Shown piece after piece: positions 11,426 through 20,243 of a DNA stretch of 64,000 bases (positions are counted from its first letter, which is position 1; every line of letters starts with the position of its first letter). The DNA comes from Flavobacteriales bacterium. Its GTDB lineage: Bacteria > Bacteroidota > Bacteroidia > Flavobacteriales_F > PHOS-HE28. The translations under genes were made by a program, and so were the position numbers. Location of the stretch: contig JADKHI010000001.1 of NCBI GenBank assembly GCA_016721825.1, positions 1,426,001 to 1,490,000 on the forward strand, in the 5' to 3' direction. The notes under the pieces are model-generated. The model was given only the letters and a program-made list of their open reading frames with translations, was not told the origin of the DNA and made no database searches.

Positions 11426-12862
11426 ATGCTCACCCTTGCCAAGGCCTCCCGTTCTTCCGCCGGAAAGGACACCCTCGTGATCCTGGCCGACACCGCCCAA
11501 CTGCGGCACCTCGACCTGGAACGGAGCGACCGCCAGTACCTGATCGAACAGCTCGGCACGGACGCCCCGATCGCTGTCTGCGACATCAGCGGACGCTTGG
11601 TGATGGTACACCAGGTGAAGAAAGGCGCCGCGGTGGTCCAGCTCGAAAAGGCACGTCGGGCCGGCAACGAAATGGCGCAACGCCTGATGGGCGCCAAGCG
11701 CGAAGAGGCCCAGCTGGTCAGCCTGCACGAGGATGCCCACACCACCCTCGCCCTCGCCGAGGGAGCGACCCTCGGCAGTTACACCTTCCGCAAGTACAAG
11801 ACCGGTAACGGGAAGGAGACCGAGCTGCGCAAGCTTGCAGTGGTGGCCAGCGAGGTCAGCGCCAAAGCCCTTGATGAGCTGGCCGATATCTGCGAAGCCA
11901 CCTGTGTGGCCCGCGACCTGGTGAACGAACCGGTGTCCTTCCTCAACGCCAAGCAGCTCAGTGCTGAAGTACGCAACCTCAGCCGCAACGCCGGCTTCAA
12001 GGTGCAGGTGTTCGACAAGGCCCAGATCGAAGCGCTCGGCATGGGCGGCTTGCTCGCCGTGAACAAGGGCAGCGTGGACCCACCCACCTTCACCGTGGCG
12101 GAATGGAAGCCGAAGAACGCGGTGAACAAGAAGCCCATCGTACTGGTGGGCAAAGGCGTGGTGTACGACACGGGTGGCCTCAGCCTGAAGCCCACGCCCA
12201 ACAGCATGGACTACATGAAGTGCGACATGGCCGGAGCGGCCGCCGTGGCCGGTGCCATCTATGCCGTGGCCAAGCGTGAGCTGCCCGTGCACGTTATTGC
12301 CCTGATCCCCGCCACGGACAACCGTCCCGGTGGCAATGCCTACGCCCCGGGTGATGTGATCCGCATGCACAGCGGCCTCACCGTGGAAATGCTCAACGCC
12401 GATGCCGAAGGCCGCATCATCCTGGCCGATGCTCTGAGCTATGGCGAACGCTACGACGCCGAGCTGGTGATGACCATTGCGACGCTGACCGGAGCCGCCG
12501 CGCGCGCCATCGGCAACTACGGCAGCGTGAACATGGGCACTGCGGATGAGAAGCAGTTCCAGCAGCTGCACAACGCCGGTGAGCAGGTGTACGAGCGCCT
12601 GGCCCGGATGCCCTTCTGGGAAGAGTACGGAGAGGAGATCAAGAGCGACATCGCCGACATCAAGAACCTCGGCAGCGACCTGGCCGGGCAGATCACCGCC
12701 GGCAAGTTCCTGGCCCGTTTCACCACCAAGCCTTTCATTCACTTGGACATCGCGGCCACGGCCTACCTGCACAAGCGCGACCATTACCGTGTGAAGGGTG
12801 GTACCGGGGTCGGTGTGCGCCTGTTCTACGAGTTCATCAAGCGCCGCGCCCACGAAAAATGA
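11426..12862 (+). CDS. Leucyl aminopeptidase, M17 family
   Basis: 478 residues from ATG 11426; the open frame runs back to 11126 across the divergent gene, but only the part from MLTLAKASRSS resembles the family. M17 enzymes are cytosolic hexameric di-metal aminopeptidases releasing N-terminal Leu and other residues. The metal site is intact: VGKGVVYDTGG (Lys and Asp ligands of the VGKGxxxDxGG motif) and the signature NADAEGRIILADAL (NTDAEGR in most relatives; Asp and Glu ligands and the bicarbonate-binding Arg kept). The N-terminal half is the less conserved macro-like domain. It stands alone, 56 bases before pdxA on the same strand. Confidence 0.95.
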   Translation: MLTLAKASRSSAGKDTLVILADTAQLRHLDLERSDRQYLIEQLGTDAPIAVCDISGRLVMVHQVKKGAAVVQLEKARRAGNEMAQRLMGAKREEAQLVSLHEDAHTTLALAEGATLGSYTFRKYKTGNGKETELRKLAVVASEVSAKALDELADICEATCVARDLVNEPVSFLNAKQLSAEVRNLSRNAGFKVQVFDKAQIEALGMGGLLAVNKGSVDPPTFTVAEWKPKNAVNKKPIVLVGKGVVYDTGGLSLKPTPNSMDYMKCDMAGAAAVAGAIYAVAKRELPVHVIALIPATDNRPGGNAYAPGDVIRMHSGLTVEMLNADAEGRIILADALSYGERYDAELVMTIATLTGAAARAIGNYGSVNMGTADEKQFQQLHNAGEQVYERLARMPFWEEYGEEIKSDIADIKNLGSDLAGQITAGKFLARFTTKPFIHLDIAATAYLHKRDHYRVKGGTGVGVRLFYEFIKRRAHEK

Positions 12863-12918
12863 CCTCGGATCGACCTCCGCGTCGCCCGATCGCCGTGCAG
12901 CACGGCAACCTTTGAACC

Positions 12919-13983
12919 ATGAGCGAGACCAAGACATTGCGCGTCGGCATCAGCTGCGGGGACCTGAACGGCATCGGCCTGGAGGTGATCCTGAAGACCT
13001 TCGAGGACAACCGGATGATGCAGGACGTCACCCCGATCGTCTACGCCTCTTCCCACGTCGTCAGCCACCACCGCAAGGTGTTGGGGCTTGAAGAGGTGCA
13101 GTTCCACGGAGTGGACCACAGCAGCGACGCCCTGCCGCGCAAGCTGAACGTGGTGAACGTTTGGGCCGAAGAACTAGAGCTGGACCTGGGGAAACCCAGT
13201 GGAAAGCTCAGCGAATACAGCATTAAGAGCCTGGAGGCCGCTGCCAACGACTTGGCCACCGGCAAGGTGGACGTGCTGGTGACCGCCCCGATCGATAAGA
13301 ACAGCATGCAGGCCTCGGGCTTCGCTTTCCCCGGGCACACCGAGTTCCTGGCCCACATGGCCGGCAGCGACAACCCCGTGCTCATGATCCTGGTAGGCGA
13401 TGGCCTCCGCGTAGGCACCGTCACCGGCCACATCCCCCTAAAGGACGTCGCGGACAGCGTGACCACCGAACGCATCCTCTCCAAGGCCCGCCTGTTCCAC
13501 CAGAGCCTGCTGCGCGATTTCGGCGTGGCCAGCCCCCGGATCGCCGTGCTGGGCCTGAACCCCCACGCCGGCGATGGCGGCACCCTGGGCAGCGAGGACC
13601 GCGAACGCATCCTCCCGGCCGTGCGGAAGTTGAACGACGAAGGCATCCTGGCCATGGGCCCTTTCGCCGCCGATGGCTTCTTCGGCAGCGGTGGCTACAA
13701 ACACTTCGATGGTGTCCTCGCCATGTACCACGACCAGGGCTTGGCCCCCTTCAAAGCATTGAGCTTCGGGAATGGCGTGAACTTCACCGCTGGCCTTCCC
13801 GTGGTGCGCACCAGCCCCGACCATGGCACCGGGCTCGACATTGCCGGCAAGGGTGAGGCAGACCCAGGAAGCTTCCGCCAAGCGGTCTGGTCCGCAGGCG
13901 ACATCATGCACCACCGAGAGGTGTATAAGGCCATGAACGTCAATCCATTGCAGCCCCAGAAGAAGGAGCGCGGTGGTGAGTAG
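12919..13983 (+). CDS. pdxA: 4-hydroxythreonine-4-phosphate dehydrogenase
   Basis: 354 residues. PdxA oxidises 4-phosphohydroxy-L-threonine with NAD in the DXP-dependent pyridoxal 5'-phosphate pathway. The opening GISCGDLNGIGLEVILK corresponds to the family GDPAGIGPE loop. Metal-binding histidines are seen in FPGHTEFLAHM, GLNPHAGDGG and MYHDQGLAPFK. It heads the block DUF177-rpmF-plsX-fabH-accB-accC, an order common in Bacteroidota, with 106 bases before DUF177 that hold a separate candidate promoter. dxs, which makes the DXP co-substrate of this pathway, is also in the window. Confidence 0.95.
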   Translation: MSETKTLRVGISCGDLNGIGLEVILKTFEDNRMMQDVTPIVYASSHVVSHHRKVLGLEEVQFHGVDHSSDALPRKLNVVNVWAEELELDLGKPSGKLSEYSIKSLEAAANDLATGKVDVLVTAPIDKNSMQASGFAFPGHTEFLAHMAGSDNPVLMILVGDGLRVGTVTGHIPLKDVADSVTTERILSKARLFHQSLLRDFGVASPRIAVLGLNPHAGDGGTLGSEDRERILPAVRKLNDEGILAMGPFAADGFFGSGGYKHFDGVLAMYHDQGLAPFKALSFGNGVNFTAGLPVVRTSPDHGTGLDIAGKGEADPGSFRQAVWSAGDIMHHREVYKAMNVNPLQPQKKERGGE

Positions 13984-14050
13984 CCCCAGTCTCGCCAACC
14001 CTGTCCTCAACAGGCTGTTGATAACCGTTCCTAGGTCCACTGGATCTGCC

Positions 14051-14058
14051 TACATTTG
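14051..14058 (+). promoter_or_regulatory. Candidate -7 element TACATTTG upstream of DUF177-rpmF
   Basis: TACATTTG is an exact match to the Bacteroidota -7 consensus TAnnTTTG, 31 bases before the DUF177 ATG. The sequence at the -33 distance is GTTCC, so the upstream element is weak. Confidence 0.5.
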
Positions 14059-14089
14059 CCGCCTGCCTTTTTCGGCGGATAGTGCCGTC

Positions 14090-14623
14090 ATGGACGCCTT
14101 TCCCGAACATACCATCGCCTTCACCGGACTGAAGGACGGCGAGCACCGGTTCACCTACGAACTGGACAACGCCTTCTTTGTGGCCACCGAGCAGGAGGAC
14201 TATGTCGGCGGCAAGGTCCATGTGGATGTGACCATGGACAAGAGCCAGCACATGCTGGTCTGCAAGATCCATGTTGATGGCACGGTGCAGGTGCATTGCG
14301 ACCATTGCAATGCGCTCATGGACTTCCCGGTGAAGGGTGATCAACGCCAGATCTTCACCCTCACAGGTGATGAGAACGAGGAAGGTGATGAGGAACTGGT
14401 GCCACTCGATGCCCAGGCCCATGAGGTGAACCTGACGCACTACTTCTTCGAGTGCATCACCCTGCACATGCCCGCACGCCGGGTGCACCCGCAAGGTCAA
14501 TGTGACCCCGAGGTGGACCAGGCCCTGAGCCAGTTTACCGTTGAACACGAGCCTGAGCCCGACCCCCGATGGGAAGCGCTCAAAGCCCTGAAGAACGATC
14601 CTTCTGACCTGTCAATTCCCTAG
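14090..14623 (+). CDS. DUF177 (YceD-like) protein upstream of rpmF
   Basis: 177 residues from ATG 14090 (MDAFPEHTIAFTGLKDGEH). This is the DUF177/YceD family, which nearly always sits directly before rpmF and is linked to 23S rRNA accumulation or ribosome assembly in some organisms. Visible features: a paired-Cys CDHCNA segment near residue 67, an acidic stretch (GDENEEGDEE) and a conserved C-terminal ITLHMPARRVHPQGQCD followed by DPRWEALKALK. The gene ends three bases before rpmF. A longer open frame reaches back to 13973 inside pdxA, but its extra 39 residues look non-coding. Confidence 0.88.
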   Translation: MDAFPEHTIAFTGLKDGEHRFTYELDNAFFVATEQEDYVGGKVHVDVTMDKSQHMLVCKIHVDGTVQVHCDHCNALMDFPVKGDQRQIFTLTGDENEEGDEELVPLDAQAHEVNLTHYFFECITLHMPARRVHPQGQCDPEVDQALSQFTVEHEPEPDPRWEALKALKNDPSDLSIP

Positions 14624-14626
14624 ACG

Positions 14627-14818
14627 ATGCCAAATCCAAAGCGCCGACATTCCAAGACCCGCACCATGAAGCGCCGTACGCACCAGCGTGCCGGTGTGCC
14701 CACGGTGACCAAGGACCCCAACACGGGTGAGGTGCATCTGCGTCACCGTGCCTACAAGGTGGGTGACGACCTGTATTACAACGGCAAATTGGTGGCGTCC
14801 AAGAACGCCGCTGAATAA
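14627..14818 (+). CDS. rpmF: 50S ribosomal protein L32
   Basis: 63 residues, very basic, with the family start MPNPKRRHSKTRTMKRRTHQ. L32 is a small structural protein of the large ribosomal subunit near the peptidyl transferase region. The usual zinc-ribbon cysteines are absent, as in Cys-less L32 paralogues. It lies between DUF177 and plsX, the normal neighbourhood linking ribosome assembly to lipid synthesis genes. Confidence 0.96.
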   Translation: MPNPKRRHSKTRTMKRRTHQRAGVPTVTKDPNTGEVHLRHRAYKVGDDLYYNGKLVASKNAAE

Positions 14819-14860
14819 GCTGGAACGCCCCGCCCCCAAGACTTCACGCAGCCAACCTGC

Positions 14861-15799
14861 ATGAGGATCGGAGTGGACATCATGGGTAGCGACCACGGCC
14901 CGGTCGTGCCCGTGCGCGCGGCCGTCATGGCCGCGCGCGAATTGCCAGCGGACGTCCGTTTGGTGCTGATCGGCGATGAGCCCCGGATCCGGGAGCTGCT
15001 CATTGCCGAAGGTGCTGACCCGGCCGCGTTCGATATCGTCGCCAGCCAGGACGATATCACCATGAACGACAACCCCACCAAGGCGCTCCAGGCCAAGCCC
15101 CGCAGCAGCATCAGCCTCGGCTTCCACCTGATGAAGGAGGGGAAGCTCGATGCCTTCGCCAGCACGGGTAACACTGGCGCTATGCTCGTGGGCAGCATCT
15201 TCATCATCAAGCCGATCCAGGGTGTCATCCGCCCCTGCATCCCAACGTTGGTCCCCAAAGAGAAGGGGGGCCTTGGCGTGTTACTGGATGTTGGTGCCAA
15301 CGCCGACTGCAAGGCGGATGTGCTGGCCCAGTTCGGCCTGCTCGGTGCCATGCTCGCGGAGCACGTCTATCACATCCGCTCCCCGAAAGTGGGCTTGCTG
15401 AACATCGGCGAGGAGGAGAAGAAGGGCGATCTGCTCCGGCAGGCCACTTACGAGCTGATGAAAGATCAGCAGCTCTACACCTTCGTCGGCAATGTGGAGG
15501 GCCGCGACCTGTTCAATGACAAGGCGGACGTGATGGTCTGCGACGGCTTCACCGGCAACGTGGTGCTGAAGGTGATCGAAGGCTTCCACGATCTGCTGGA
15601 AGCGCACGGTGTGGACGACCCCTTCCTGCACCGTTTCAACTACGAGAACTACGGCGGACTGCCCGTGCTGGGCGTGAACGGCAACGTGATCATCGGCCAC
15701 GGCATCAGCAACGAGATCGCTACCAAGAGCATGATCCTGGCCACCCGCGATGTGGTGGAGAGCAAACTGAACGAACGCATCGCTGAAGCACTGACATGA
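14861..15799 (+). CDS. plsX: Phosphate acyltransferase
   Basis: 312 residues. PlsX converts acyl-ACP to acyl-phosphate, the first step of phospholipid synthesis by the PlsX/PlsY route. Family features: MRIGVDIMGSDHGP at the N-terminus, ASTGNTGAML in the active-site region, LDVGANADCKADVLAQF, VGLLNIGEEEKKG and VCDGFTGNVVLKVIEG. Its stop overlaps the start of fabH by four bases (ATGA), so the two are translationally coupled, consistent with coordination of fatty acid initiation and phospholipid entry. Confidence 0.97.
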   Translation: MRIGVDIMGSDHGPVVPVRAAVMAARELPADVRLVLIGDEPRIRELLIAEGADPAAFDIVASQDDITMNDNPTKALQAKPRSSISLGFHLMKEGKLDAFASTGNTGAMLVGSIFIIKPIQGVIRPCIPTLVPKEKGGLGVLLDVGANADCKADVLAQFGLLGAMLAEHVYHIRSPKVGLLNIGEEEKKGDLLRQATYELMKDQQLYTFVGNVEGRDLFNDKADVMVCDGFTGNVVLKVIEGFHDLLEAHGVDDPFLHRFNYENYGGLPVLGVNGNVIIGHGISNEIATKSMILATRDVVESKLNERIAEALT

Positions 15800-16794
15800 G
15801 CCAGAAGGTCACTGCCGCCATCACTGCGATCCAGGGCTACCTGCCCGATTTCGTGCTCAGCAATGCGGTCCTGGAGACCATGGTGGACACGAATGACGCG
15901 TGGATCACTGAGCGTACCGGCATCAAGGAGCGGCGCATTCTGAAGGGCAAGGACCAGGGCATGAGCGTGATGGCCGTGGAGGCGGTGAAAGGCCTCTGCG
16001 CCAAGCGCGGCATCGACCCGATGGAGATCGACCTGCTGATCTGCTGCACGGTGACCGCCGATATGCAGTTCCCAGCCACGGCCAACATCATTTGCGACAA
16101 GGTGGGTGCCAAGAACGCCTGGGGCTTCGACCTCAACGCGGCGTGCTCGGGCTTCCTGTATGGCCTCACCACCGGTAGCCAGTTCATCGAGACCGGCAAG
16201 TACAAGAAGGTCGTGGTGGTGGGCGGAGACAAGATGTCGAGCATCATCGACTACACCGACCGCGCCACCTGCATCATCTTCGGGGACGGCTGCGGAGCCG
16301 TGCTCTTGGAGCCGAACACCGAGGGCTTCGGCATCCTCGACAGCATCCTGCGTGCGGACGGTAGCGGCTGCCAATACCTGCACCAGAAGGCCGGCGGTTC
16401 CATGCGTCCTGCTTCGGAGCAGACCGTGGAACGCAAAGAGCACTTCGTGTATCAGGAGGGCAAGGCCGTGTTCAAGTTCGCGGTGACCAACATGGCCGAC
16501 GTGAGCGCGGAGATCATGGAGAAGAACGGCCTCAAAAGCGAGGACGTGGCTTGGCTGGTACCGCATCAGGCCAACAAGCGCATCATCGATGCCACTGCCC
16601 ACCGCATGGGGCTGGACGATAGCCGCGTGATGGTGAACATCGAGAAGTACGGCAACACCACCTCCGGCACCATTCCCTTGTGTCTGTGGGAATGGGAACC
16701 CCGCCTGAAGAAGGGCGACAACATCATCCTCAGCGCCTTCGGCGGTGGCTTCACGTGGGGCGCCGTGTACCTGAAATGGGCCTACGAAGGCTGA
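15796..16794 (+). CDS. fabH: 3-oxoacyl-ACP synthase III
   Basis: 332 residues. FabH condenses acetyl-CoA (or a branched acyl-CoA) with malonyl-ACP to start type II fatty acid synthesis. The catalytic triad is visible: Cys in LNAACSGFLYGL, His in WLVPHQANKRI and Asn in YGNTTSGTIPL. The N-terminal WITERTGIKERRI segment is also typical. The start overlaps the plsX stop by four bases. It precedes accB, whose product with AccC supplies malonyl-CoA, FabH's extender substrate. Confidence 0.97.
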   Translation: MSQKVTAAITAIQGYLPDFVLSNAVLETMVDTNDAWITERTGIKERRILKGKDQGMSVMAVEAVKGLCAKRGIDPMEIDLLICCTVTADMQFPATANIICDKVGAKNAWGFDLNAACSGFLYGLTTGSQFIETGKYKKVVVVGGDKMSSIIDYTDRATCIIFGDGCGAVLLEPNTEGFGILDSILRADGSGCQYLHQKAGGSMRPASEQTVERKEHFVYQEGKAVFKFAVTNMADVSAEIMEKNGLKSEDVAWLVPHQANKRIIDATAHRMGLDDSRVMVNIEKYGNTTSGTIPLCLWEWEPRLKKGDNIILSAFGGGFTWGAVYLKWAYEG

Positions 16795-16808
16795 ACCCCT
16801 GACTTTTC

Positions 16809-16816
16809 TACCTTGG
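16809..16816 (+). promoter_or_regulatory. Candidate -7 element TACCTTGG upstream of accB
   Basis: TACCTTGG lies 34 bases before the accB ATG and is one base from TAnnTTTG. It belongs to the recurrent element family in this window. No clear -33 TTG. It could provide a second promoter for accBC inside the lipid block. Confidence 0.35.
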
Positions 16817-16850
16817 CCCTTCACAGGCCGTTAACACACCGTTGGAACCC

Positions 16851-17339
16851 ATGAACCTGACCCAGATCCAGGAGCTGATCAAGTTCGTCGCCAAGAGCGG
16901 CGTGAGCGAGGTGGAGATCGAGCAGAAGGACTTCAAGATCACCATCAAGACCCCGGCCAGCGGCAAGAACGCCCCGGTGCAAGTGGTGGCCGCTGCCCCT
17001 CCGGTTTACGCTGCCCCACCACCTGCAGCACCTGCGCCGGCGGCAGTCCCCGCCCCTGCCGCGCCCGCCGCAGCTCCTGCCCCTACCGCCGAGAGCAAGT
17101 ACATCACCATCAAGGCGCCCATGATCGGCACCTTCTACCGCTCTGCTGGCCCCGGCAAGCCCGTGTTCGTGAACGTGGGCGACGAGGTGAAGCCCGGCAG
17201 CAAGATCTGCATCATCGAAGCCATGAAGCTCTTCAACGAGATCGAGTGCGAGGTGAGCGGCAAGATCGTGAAGGTGCTGGTGGACGACGCCAAGCCCGTG
17301 GAGTACGATCAGCCGTTGTTCCTCGTGGATCCCGCGTGA
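16851..17339 (+). CDS. accB: Acetyl-CoA carboxylase biotin carboxyl carrier protein
   Basis: 162 residues from ATG 16851 (MNLTQIQELIKFVAKSGVSE); a TTG nine bases earlier is less likely. The protein carries the biotin swinging arm of acetyl-CoA carboxylase. An N-terminal helical domain is followed by a Pro/Ala-rich linker at about residues 45-83, then the biotinyl domain with IIEAMKLFNEIECE, where the Lys after Met is the biotinylation site. It is followed by accC after 124 bases that contain an inverted repeat. Confidence 0.97.
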   Translation: MNLTQIQELIKFVAKSGVSEVEIEQKDFKITIKTPASGKNAPVQVVAAAPPVYAAPPPAAPAPAAVPAPAAPAAAPAPTAESKYITIKAPMIGTFYRSAGPGKPVFVNVGDEVKPGSKICIIEAMKLFNEIECEVSGKIVKVLVDDAKPVEYDQPLFLVDPA

Positions 17340-17345
17340 TGCTTG

Positions 17346-17449
17346 GCCGCAGAGGCGCTGAGACGCGGAGAGACCCGACCCTCCCTAACATGAAGCAGCC
17401 GCATATGGGATCGACAATGGCACTCTCTGCGCCTTTGCGTCTTTGCGGC
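17346..17449. repeat. Imperfect inverted repeat between accB and accC
   Basis: The 27-base arms at 17346-17372 and 17423-17449 are imperfect inverse complements (21 of 27 positions by hand alignment) around a 50-base centre. Each is built from short GACGC/GGCGC and AGAG runs, like the GCAAAGACGCAAAGGCGCAGAG-type intergenic repeats found in many bacteria. Transcribed, it would form a long hairpin just before accC. It could be a mobile repeat remnant or an mRNA-processing or attenuation element between two genes of one enzyme complex. Confidence 0.7.
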
Positions 17450-17463
17450 AAACACCCCTGCTG

Positions 17464-18810
17464 ATGTTCAAGAAGATCCTCATAGCCAACCGCGGCGAGA
17501 TCGCCCTGCGCGTGATCCGCACCTGCCGTGAAATGGGCATCAAGACGGTGGCCGTCTATTCCACCGCCGACAAGGAAAGCCTGCACGTGCGCTTCGCCGA
17601 TGAGGCCGTCTGCATCGGCCCGCCCCCGAGCAAGGACAGCTACCTCAACATGGTGCGCATCATCGCGGCGGCCGAGATCACCAATGCCGATGCGATCCAC
17701 CCTGGCTACGGCTTCCTGAGCGAGAACGCCAAGTTCAGCAAGCTCTGTCAGCAGCATAACATCAAGTTCATCGGTGCCCTGCCCGAGCAGATCGAGGCCA
17801 TGGGCGACAAGGCGACCGCCAAGAGCACCATGATCGCTGCCGGTGTGCCCTGCGTGCCCGGAACCGAAGGCCTTGTGACCGACCTCGCTGTGGCGAAGAA
17901 GGAAGCGAAGAAGATCGGCTACCCCGTGATCCTGAAGGCCACAGCCGGTGGCGGAGGAAAGGGCATGCGCCTGGTGTGGAAGGAGGAGGAGTTCCAGGAA
18001 GCCTTCGAGAAGGCCAGCCAGGAAGCGGGTGCCGCCTTCGGCAACGCTGGCATGTACATGGAGAAGTACATCCTGGAACCGCGCCACATCGAGATCCAGA
18101 TCGCAGGCGACCAGTACGGCACCTTCTGCCACATGAGCGAGCGCGACTGCTCCATCCAACGCCGCCACCAGAAGCTCGTGGAGGAGACGCCGAGCCCCTT
18201 CATGACCAAGGCCCTGCGCAAGAAGATGGGCGAGGCCGCCATCAAAGCCGCCGCCAGCGTGAATTACGAAGGCGTGGGCACCGTGGAGTTCCTCGTGGAC
18301 AAGGACCGGAACTTCTACTTCATGGAAATGAACACCCGGATCCAGGTGGAGCATACCATCACCGAGGAAGTGATCGACTACGACCTGATCCGCGAGCAGA
18401 TCAAGATCGCCGCTGGCATCCCCATCAGCGGCCTCAACTACGAGCCCACGCGCCACAGCATCCAGTGCCGCATCAACGCCGAGGATCCCTTCAACAACTT
18501 CCGCCCCTGCCCCGGCAAGATCACCAGCTACCACAGCCCCGGCGGCCACGGCGTGCGCGTTGATACCCACGTCTATGCCGGCTACACCATTCCGCCGAAC
18601 TACGACAGCATGATCGGCAAGCTGATCGTGAGCGCCCAGACCCGCGAGGAGGCACTGACCAAGATGGAGCGTGCCCTCAGCGAGTACGTGATCGAAGGCA
18701 TCCCCACCACCATCCCCTTCCACCTGCAGCTGATGCAGAACGAGCAGTTCCGCGCAGGCAACTTCACCACCAAGTTCCTGGAGGACTTCGAGATCAAGCG
18801 GCCGGGTTAG
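17464..18810 (+). CDS. accC: Acetyl-CoA carboxylase biotin carboxylase subunit
   Basis: 448 residues from ATG 17464 (MFKKILIANRGEIALRVIRT). AccC carboxylates biotin on AccB using ATP and bicarbonate. ATP-grasp features: the glycine-rich loop TAGGGGKGMRLV, MEKYILEPRHIEIQI, MNTRIQVEHTITEEV with the catalytic Glu/Arg region, and RINAEDPFNNFRP. The length matches the family. The start is only 15 bases after the inverted repeat, so no ordinary promoter fits between them; expression probably depends on accB read-through. Confidence 0.97.
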   Translation: MFKKILIANRGEIALRVIRTCREMGIKTVAVYSTADKESLHVRFADEAVCIGPPPSKDSYLNMVRIIAAAEITNADAIHPGYGFLSENAKFSKLCQQHNIKFIGALPEQIEAMGDKATAKSTMIAAGVPCVPGTEGLVTDLAVAKKEAKKIGYPVILKATAGGGGKGMRLVWKEEEFQEAFEKASQEAGAAFGNAGMYMEKYILEPRHIEIQIAGDQYGTFCHMSERDCSIQRRHQKLVEETPSPFMTKALRKKMGEAAIKAAASVNYEGVGTVEFLVDKDRNFYFMEMNTRIQVEHTITEEVIDYDLIREQIKIAAGIPISGLNYEPTRHSIQCRINAEDPFNNFRPCPGKITSYHSPGGHGVRVDTHVYAGYTIPPNYDSMIGKLIVSAQTREEALTKMERALSEYVIEGIPTTIPFHLQLMQNEQFRAGNFTTKFLEDFEIKRPG

Positions 18811-18844
18811 GCTGTGACCCACGCTAAGCGAAGACCACAGGAAC

Positions 18845-19609
18845 ATGCGTGCGATCCACTTCCTCCTCGTTGCATTGTTCCTCAGTTCCTGCAGCGACCC
18901 CATTCAGGTCACCGTGTCCAGCCGGGATCAGCGCCCGCTGGTGTTCGACGGCACCGACACATTGGCGCCGAAAGCGGTTGTGGACAGTATCGCCCTGAGC
19001 AGTTCGGCCGAGCATACCTGCACGACCGCTGATCAACGCACCCTCAGCTTCCGAGTGGGCACCAAGCCAGGTCTGCTGAACCCGGATAGCAACGCGTTCG
19101 TCGTCTTCTCCATCGATTACCGATCCGACCAAAGCGCGAACCAGGGACCGAAGATCATCGTGGGCTATGTGCTTGTGGATTCGTTCCTCGTGTACCGAAA
19201 GCCCTTCCCACAGGAACACCTGGAAGACGAACTGGCCTTGCGGATCGCCGAGCGCGTGCGGGAGAAAGGGAACTACGCCGAGGCCATCATGCCGATGGGC
19301 CGCCGACCGCTCAAATCCTATGCGACGTCAAAGGATGTGGCCGGGGTACGCAGCATTGGTCCGGACCAAGTGTTCACGGAACGCTTTTGGGACTACGACC
19401 TGGGTCAGGAGATACCCTCCACGATCACCGCCAGCGTGCAAGAGGGCATGCAGAAGTTCGACACCGAACGGAAGCGGACCGCCATCATGGAGGCGACCAA
19501 GTTCCTGGTGTTCGCCTCGCTTTCCCCGGATGTTTACGAGGTGATCGATCTACGCAGGTTGAAGGAGACATCGGTAGGCACTGTTCCGGAAGGCGTCCCC
19601 GCCGAGTAA
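18845..19609 (+). CDS. Predicted lipoprotein of unknown function
   Basis: 254 residues. The N-terminus MRAIHFLLVALFLSSCSDP has a hydrophobic core followed by a lipobox (LSSC), so Cys16 should be lipidated and the protein held in the cell envelope. The rest is soluble and mixed alpha/beta with no recognised motif; acidic and basic runs at about residues 119-140 (ELALRIAERVREKG) suggest a helix. It follows accC by 34 bases and could be co-transcribed. Family unknown. Confidence 0.75.
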   Translation: MRAIHFLLVALFLSSCSDPIQVTVSSRDQRPLVFDGTDTLAPKAVVDSIALSSSAEHTCTTADQRTLSFRVGTKPGLLNPDSNAFVVFSIDYRSDQSANQGPKIIVGYVLVDSFLVYRKPFPQEHLEDELALRIAERVREKGNYAEAIMPMGRRPLKSYATSKDVAGVRSIGPDQVFTERFWDYDLGQEIPSTITASVQEGMQKFDTERKRTAIMEATKFLVFASLSPDVYEVIDLRRLKETSVGTVPEGVPAE

Positions 19610-19665
19610 GGCGACCGGCTCCGTTCTCAGACCTTCGTTATCTTCCCGGAGATAGAAGCTCTGCC

Positions 19666-20205
19666 ATGCGCTTGTCCATTCTGCTTGTGACCTGTGGCCT
19701 GCTCGTTCAGGCAGTGGCCCAGGAGACCATCCCTTCAACTCCGAAGCCTTCGGTATCCGACAGCCCACACATGGGCTTGGGCGTGGGCCTTGATCACGGC
19801 GGCATCGGTCTGCGCGTCGATGTGCCCTTGAACCACTACACCGCCCTGGTAGCAGGCGGGGGCTATGCGCTGGTCGGTATCGGGTGGAACGCCGGACTCC
19901 TGCTCCGCTTCATGCCGGACAAGAAGATCGGGGTCTATGGCACCGCGATGTACGGTTACAACGCGGTGATCAAGTTCAAAGGTGGTAGCCAGTACGATGC
20001 CCTGTACTATGGGCTGAGCGTGGGCGCTGGCGCGGAGTTCAGGCAGCTGCACACCACCAACTTCTGGAAGGTCGCCGTATTCCTTCCGCTTCGGTCGCCG
20101 GAGTTCAACGATGACTTCGACACCCTGAAGAACAAGGGCTACTTCGAGGATAAGCAAGGACCTTGGCCTGTGTTGATCAGCGTCGGCTACCATTTCGCCG
20201 TCTAA
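19666..20205 (+). CDS. Predicted beta-rich outer-membrane-type protein, unknown function
   Basis: 179 residues from ATG 19666, which opens a signal peptide (MRLSILLVTCGLLVQAVAQ). The mature part alternates hydrophobic and polar residues with frequent Gly/Tyr (GLGVGLDHGGIGLRVDVPL; LVAGGGYALVGIGWNAGLLL; GAGAEFRQL) and ends in an aromatic strand (LISVGYHFAV), as in small outer-membrane beta-barrels. A TATCTTCC element about 22 bases before the start may be its promoter. The family is not recognised. Confidence 0.7.
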   Translation: MRLSILLVTCGLLVQAVAQETIPSTPKPSVSDSPHMGLGVGLDHGGIGLRVDVPLNHYTALVAGGGYALVGIGWNAGLLLRFMPDKKIGVYGTAMYGYNAVIKFKGGSQYDALYYGLSVGAGAEFRQLHTTNFWKVAVFLPLRSPEFNDDFDTLKNKGYFEDKQGPWPVLISVGYHFAV

Positions 20206-20220
20206 GGCTGACAGTCAGCC
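20206..20220 (+). terminator. Short hairpin after the beta-rich protein gene
   Basis: GGCTGA-CAG-TCAGCC directly after the TAA forms a 6-bp stem with a 3-base loop. There is no T tract, so it is a weak candidate for termination or mRNA stabilisation. Confidence 0.3.
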
Positions 20221-20243
20221 CTTCCAAGGGCTAGCTTCGTAAC

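Noticed and set aside
11384..12937. A 517-codon minus-strand frame opposite the leucyl aminopeptidase gene
   Set aside because: Composition is His/Val/Gly-rich antisense translation; the plus strand has the complete M17 signature.
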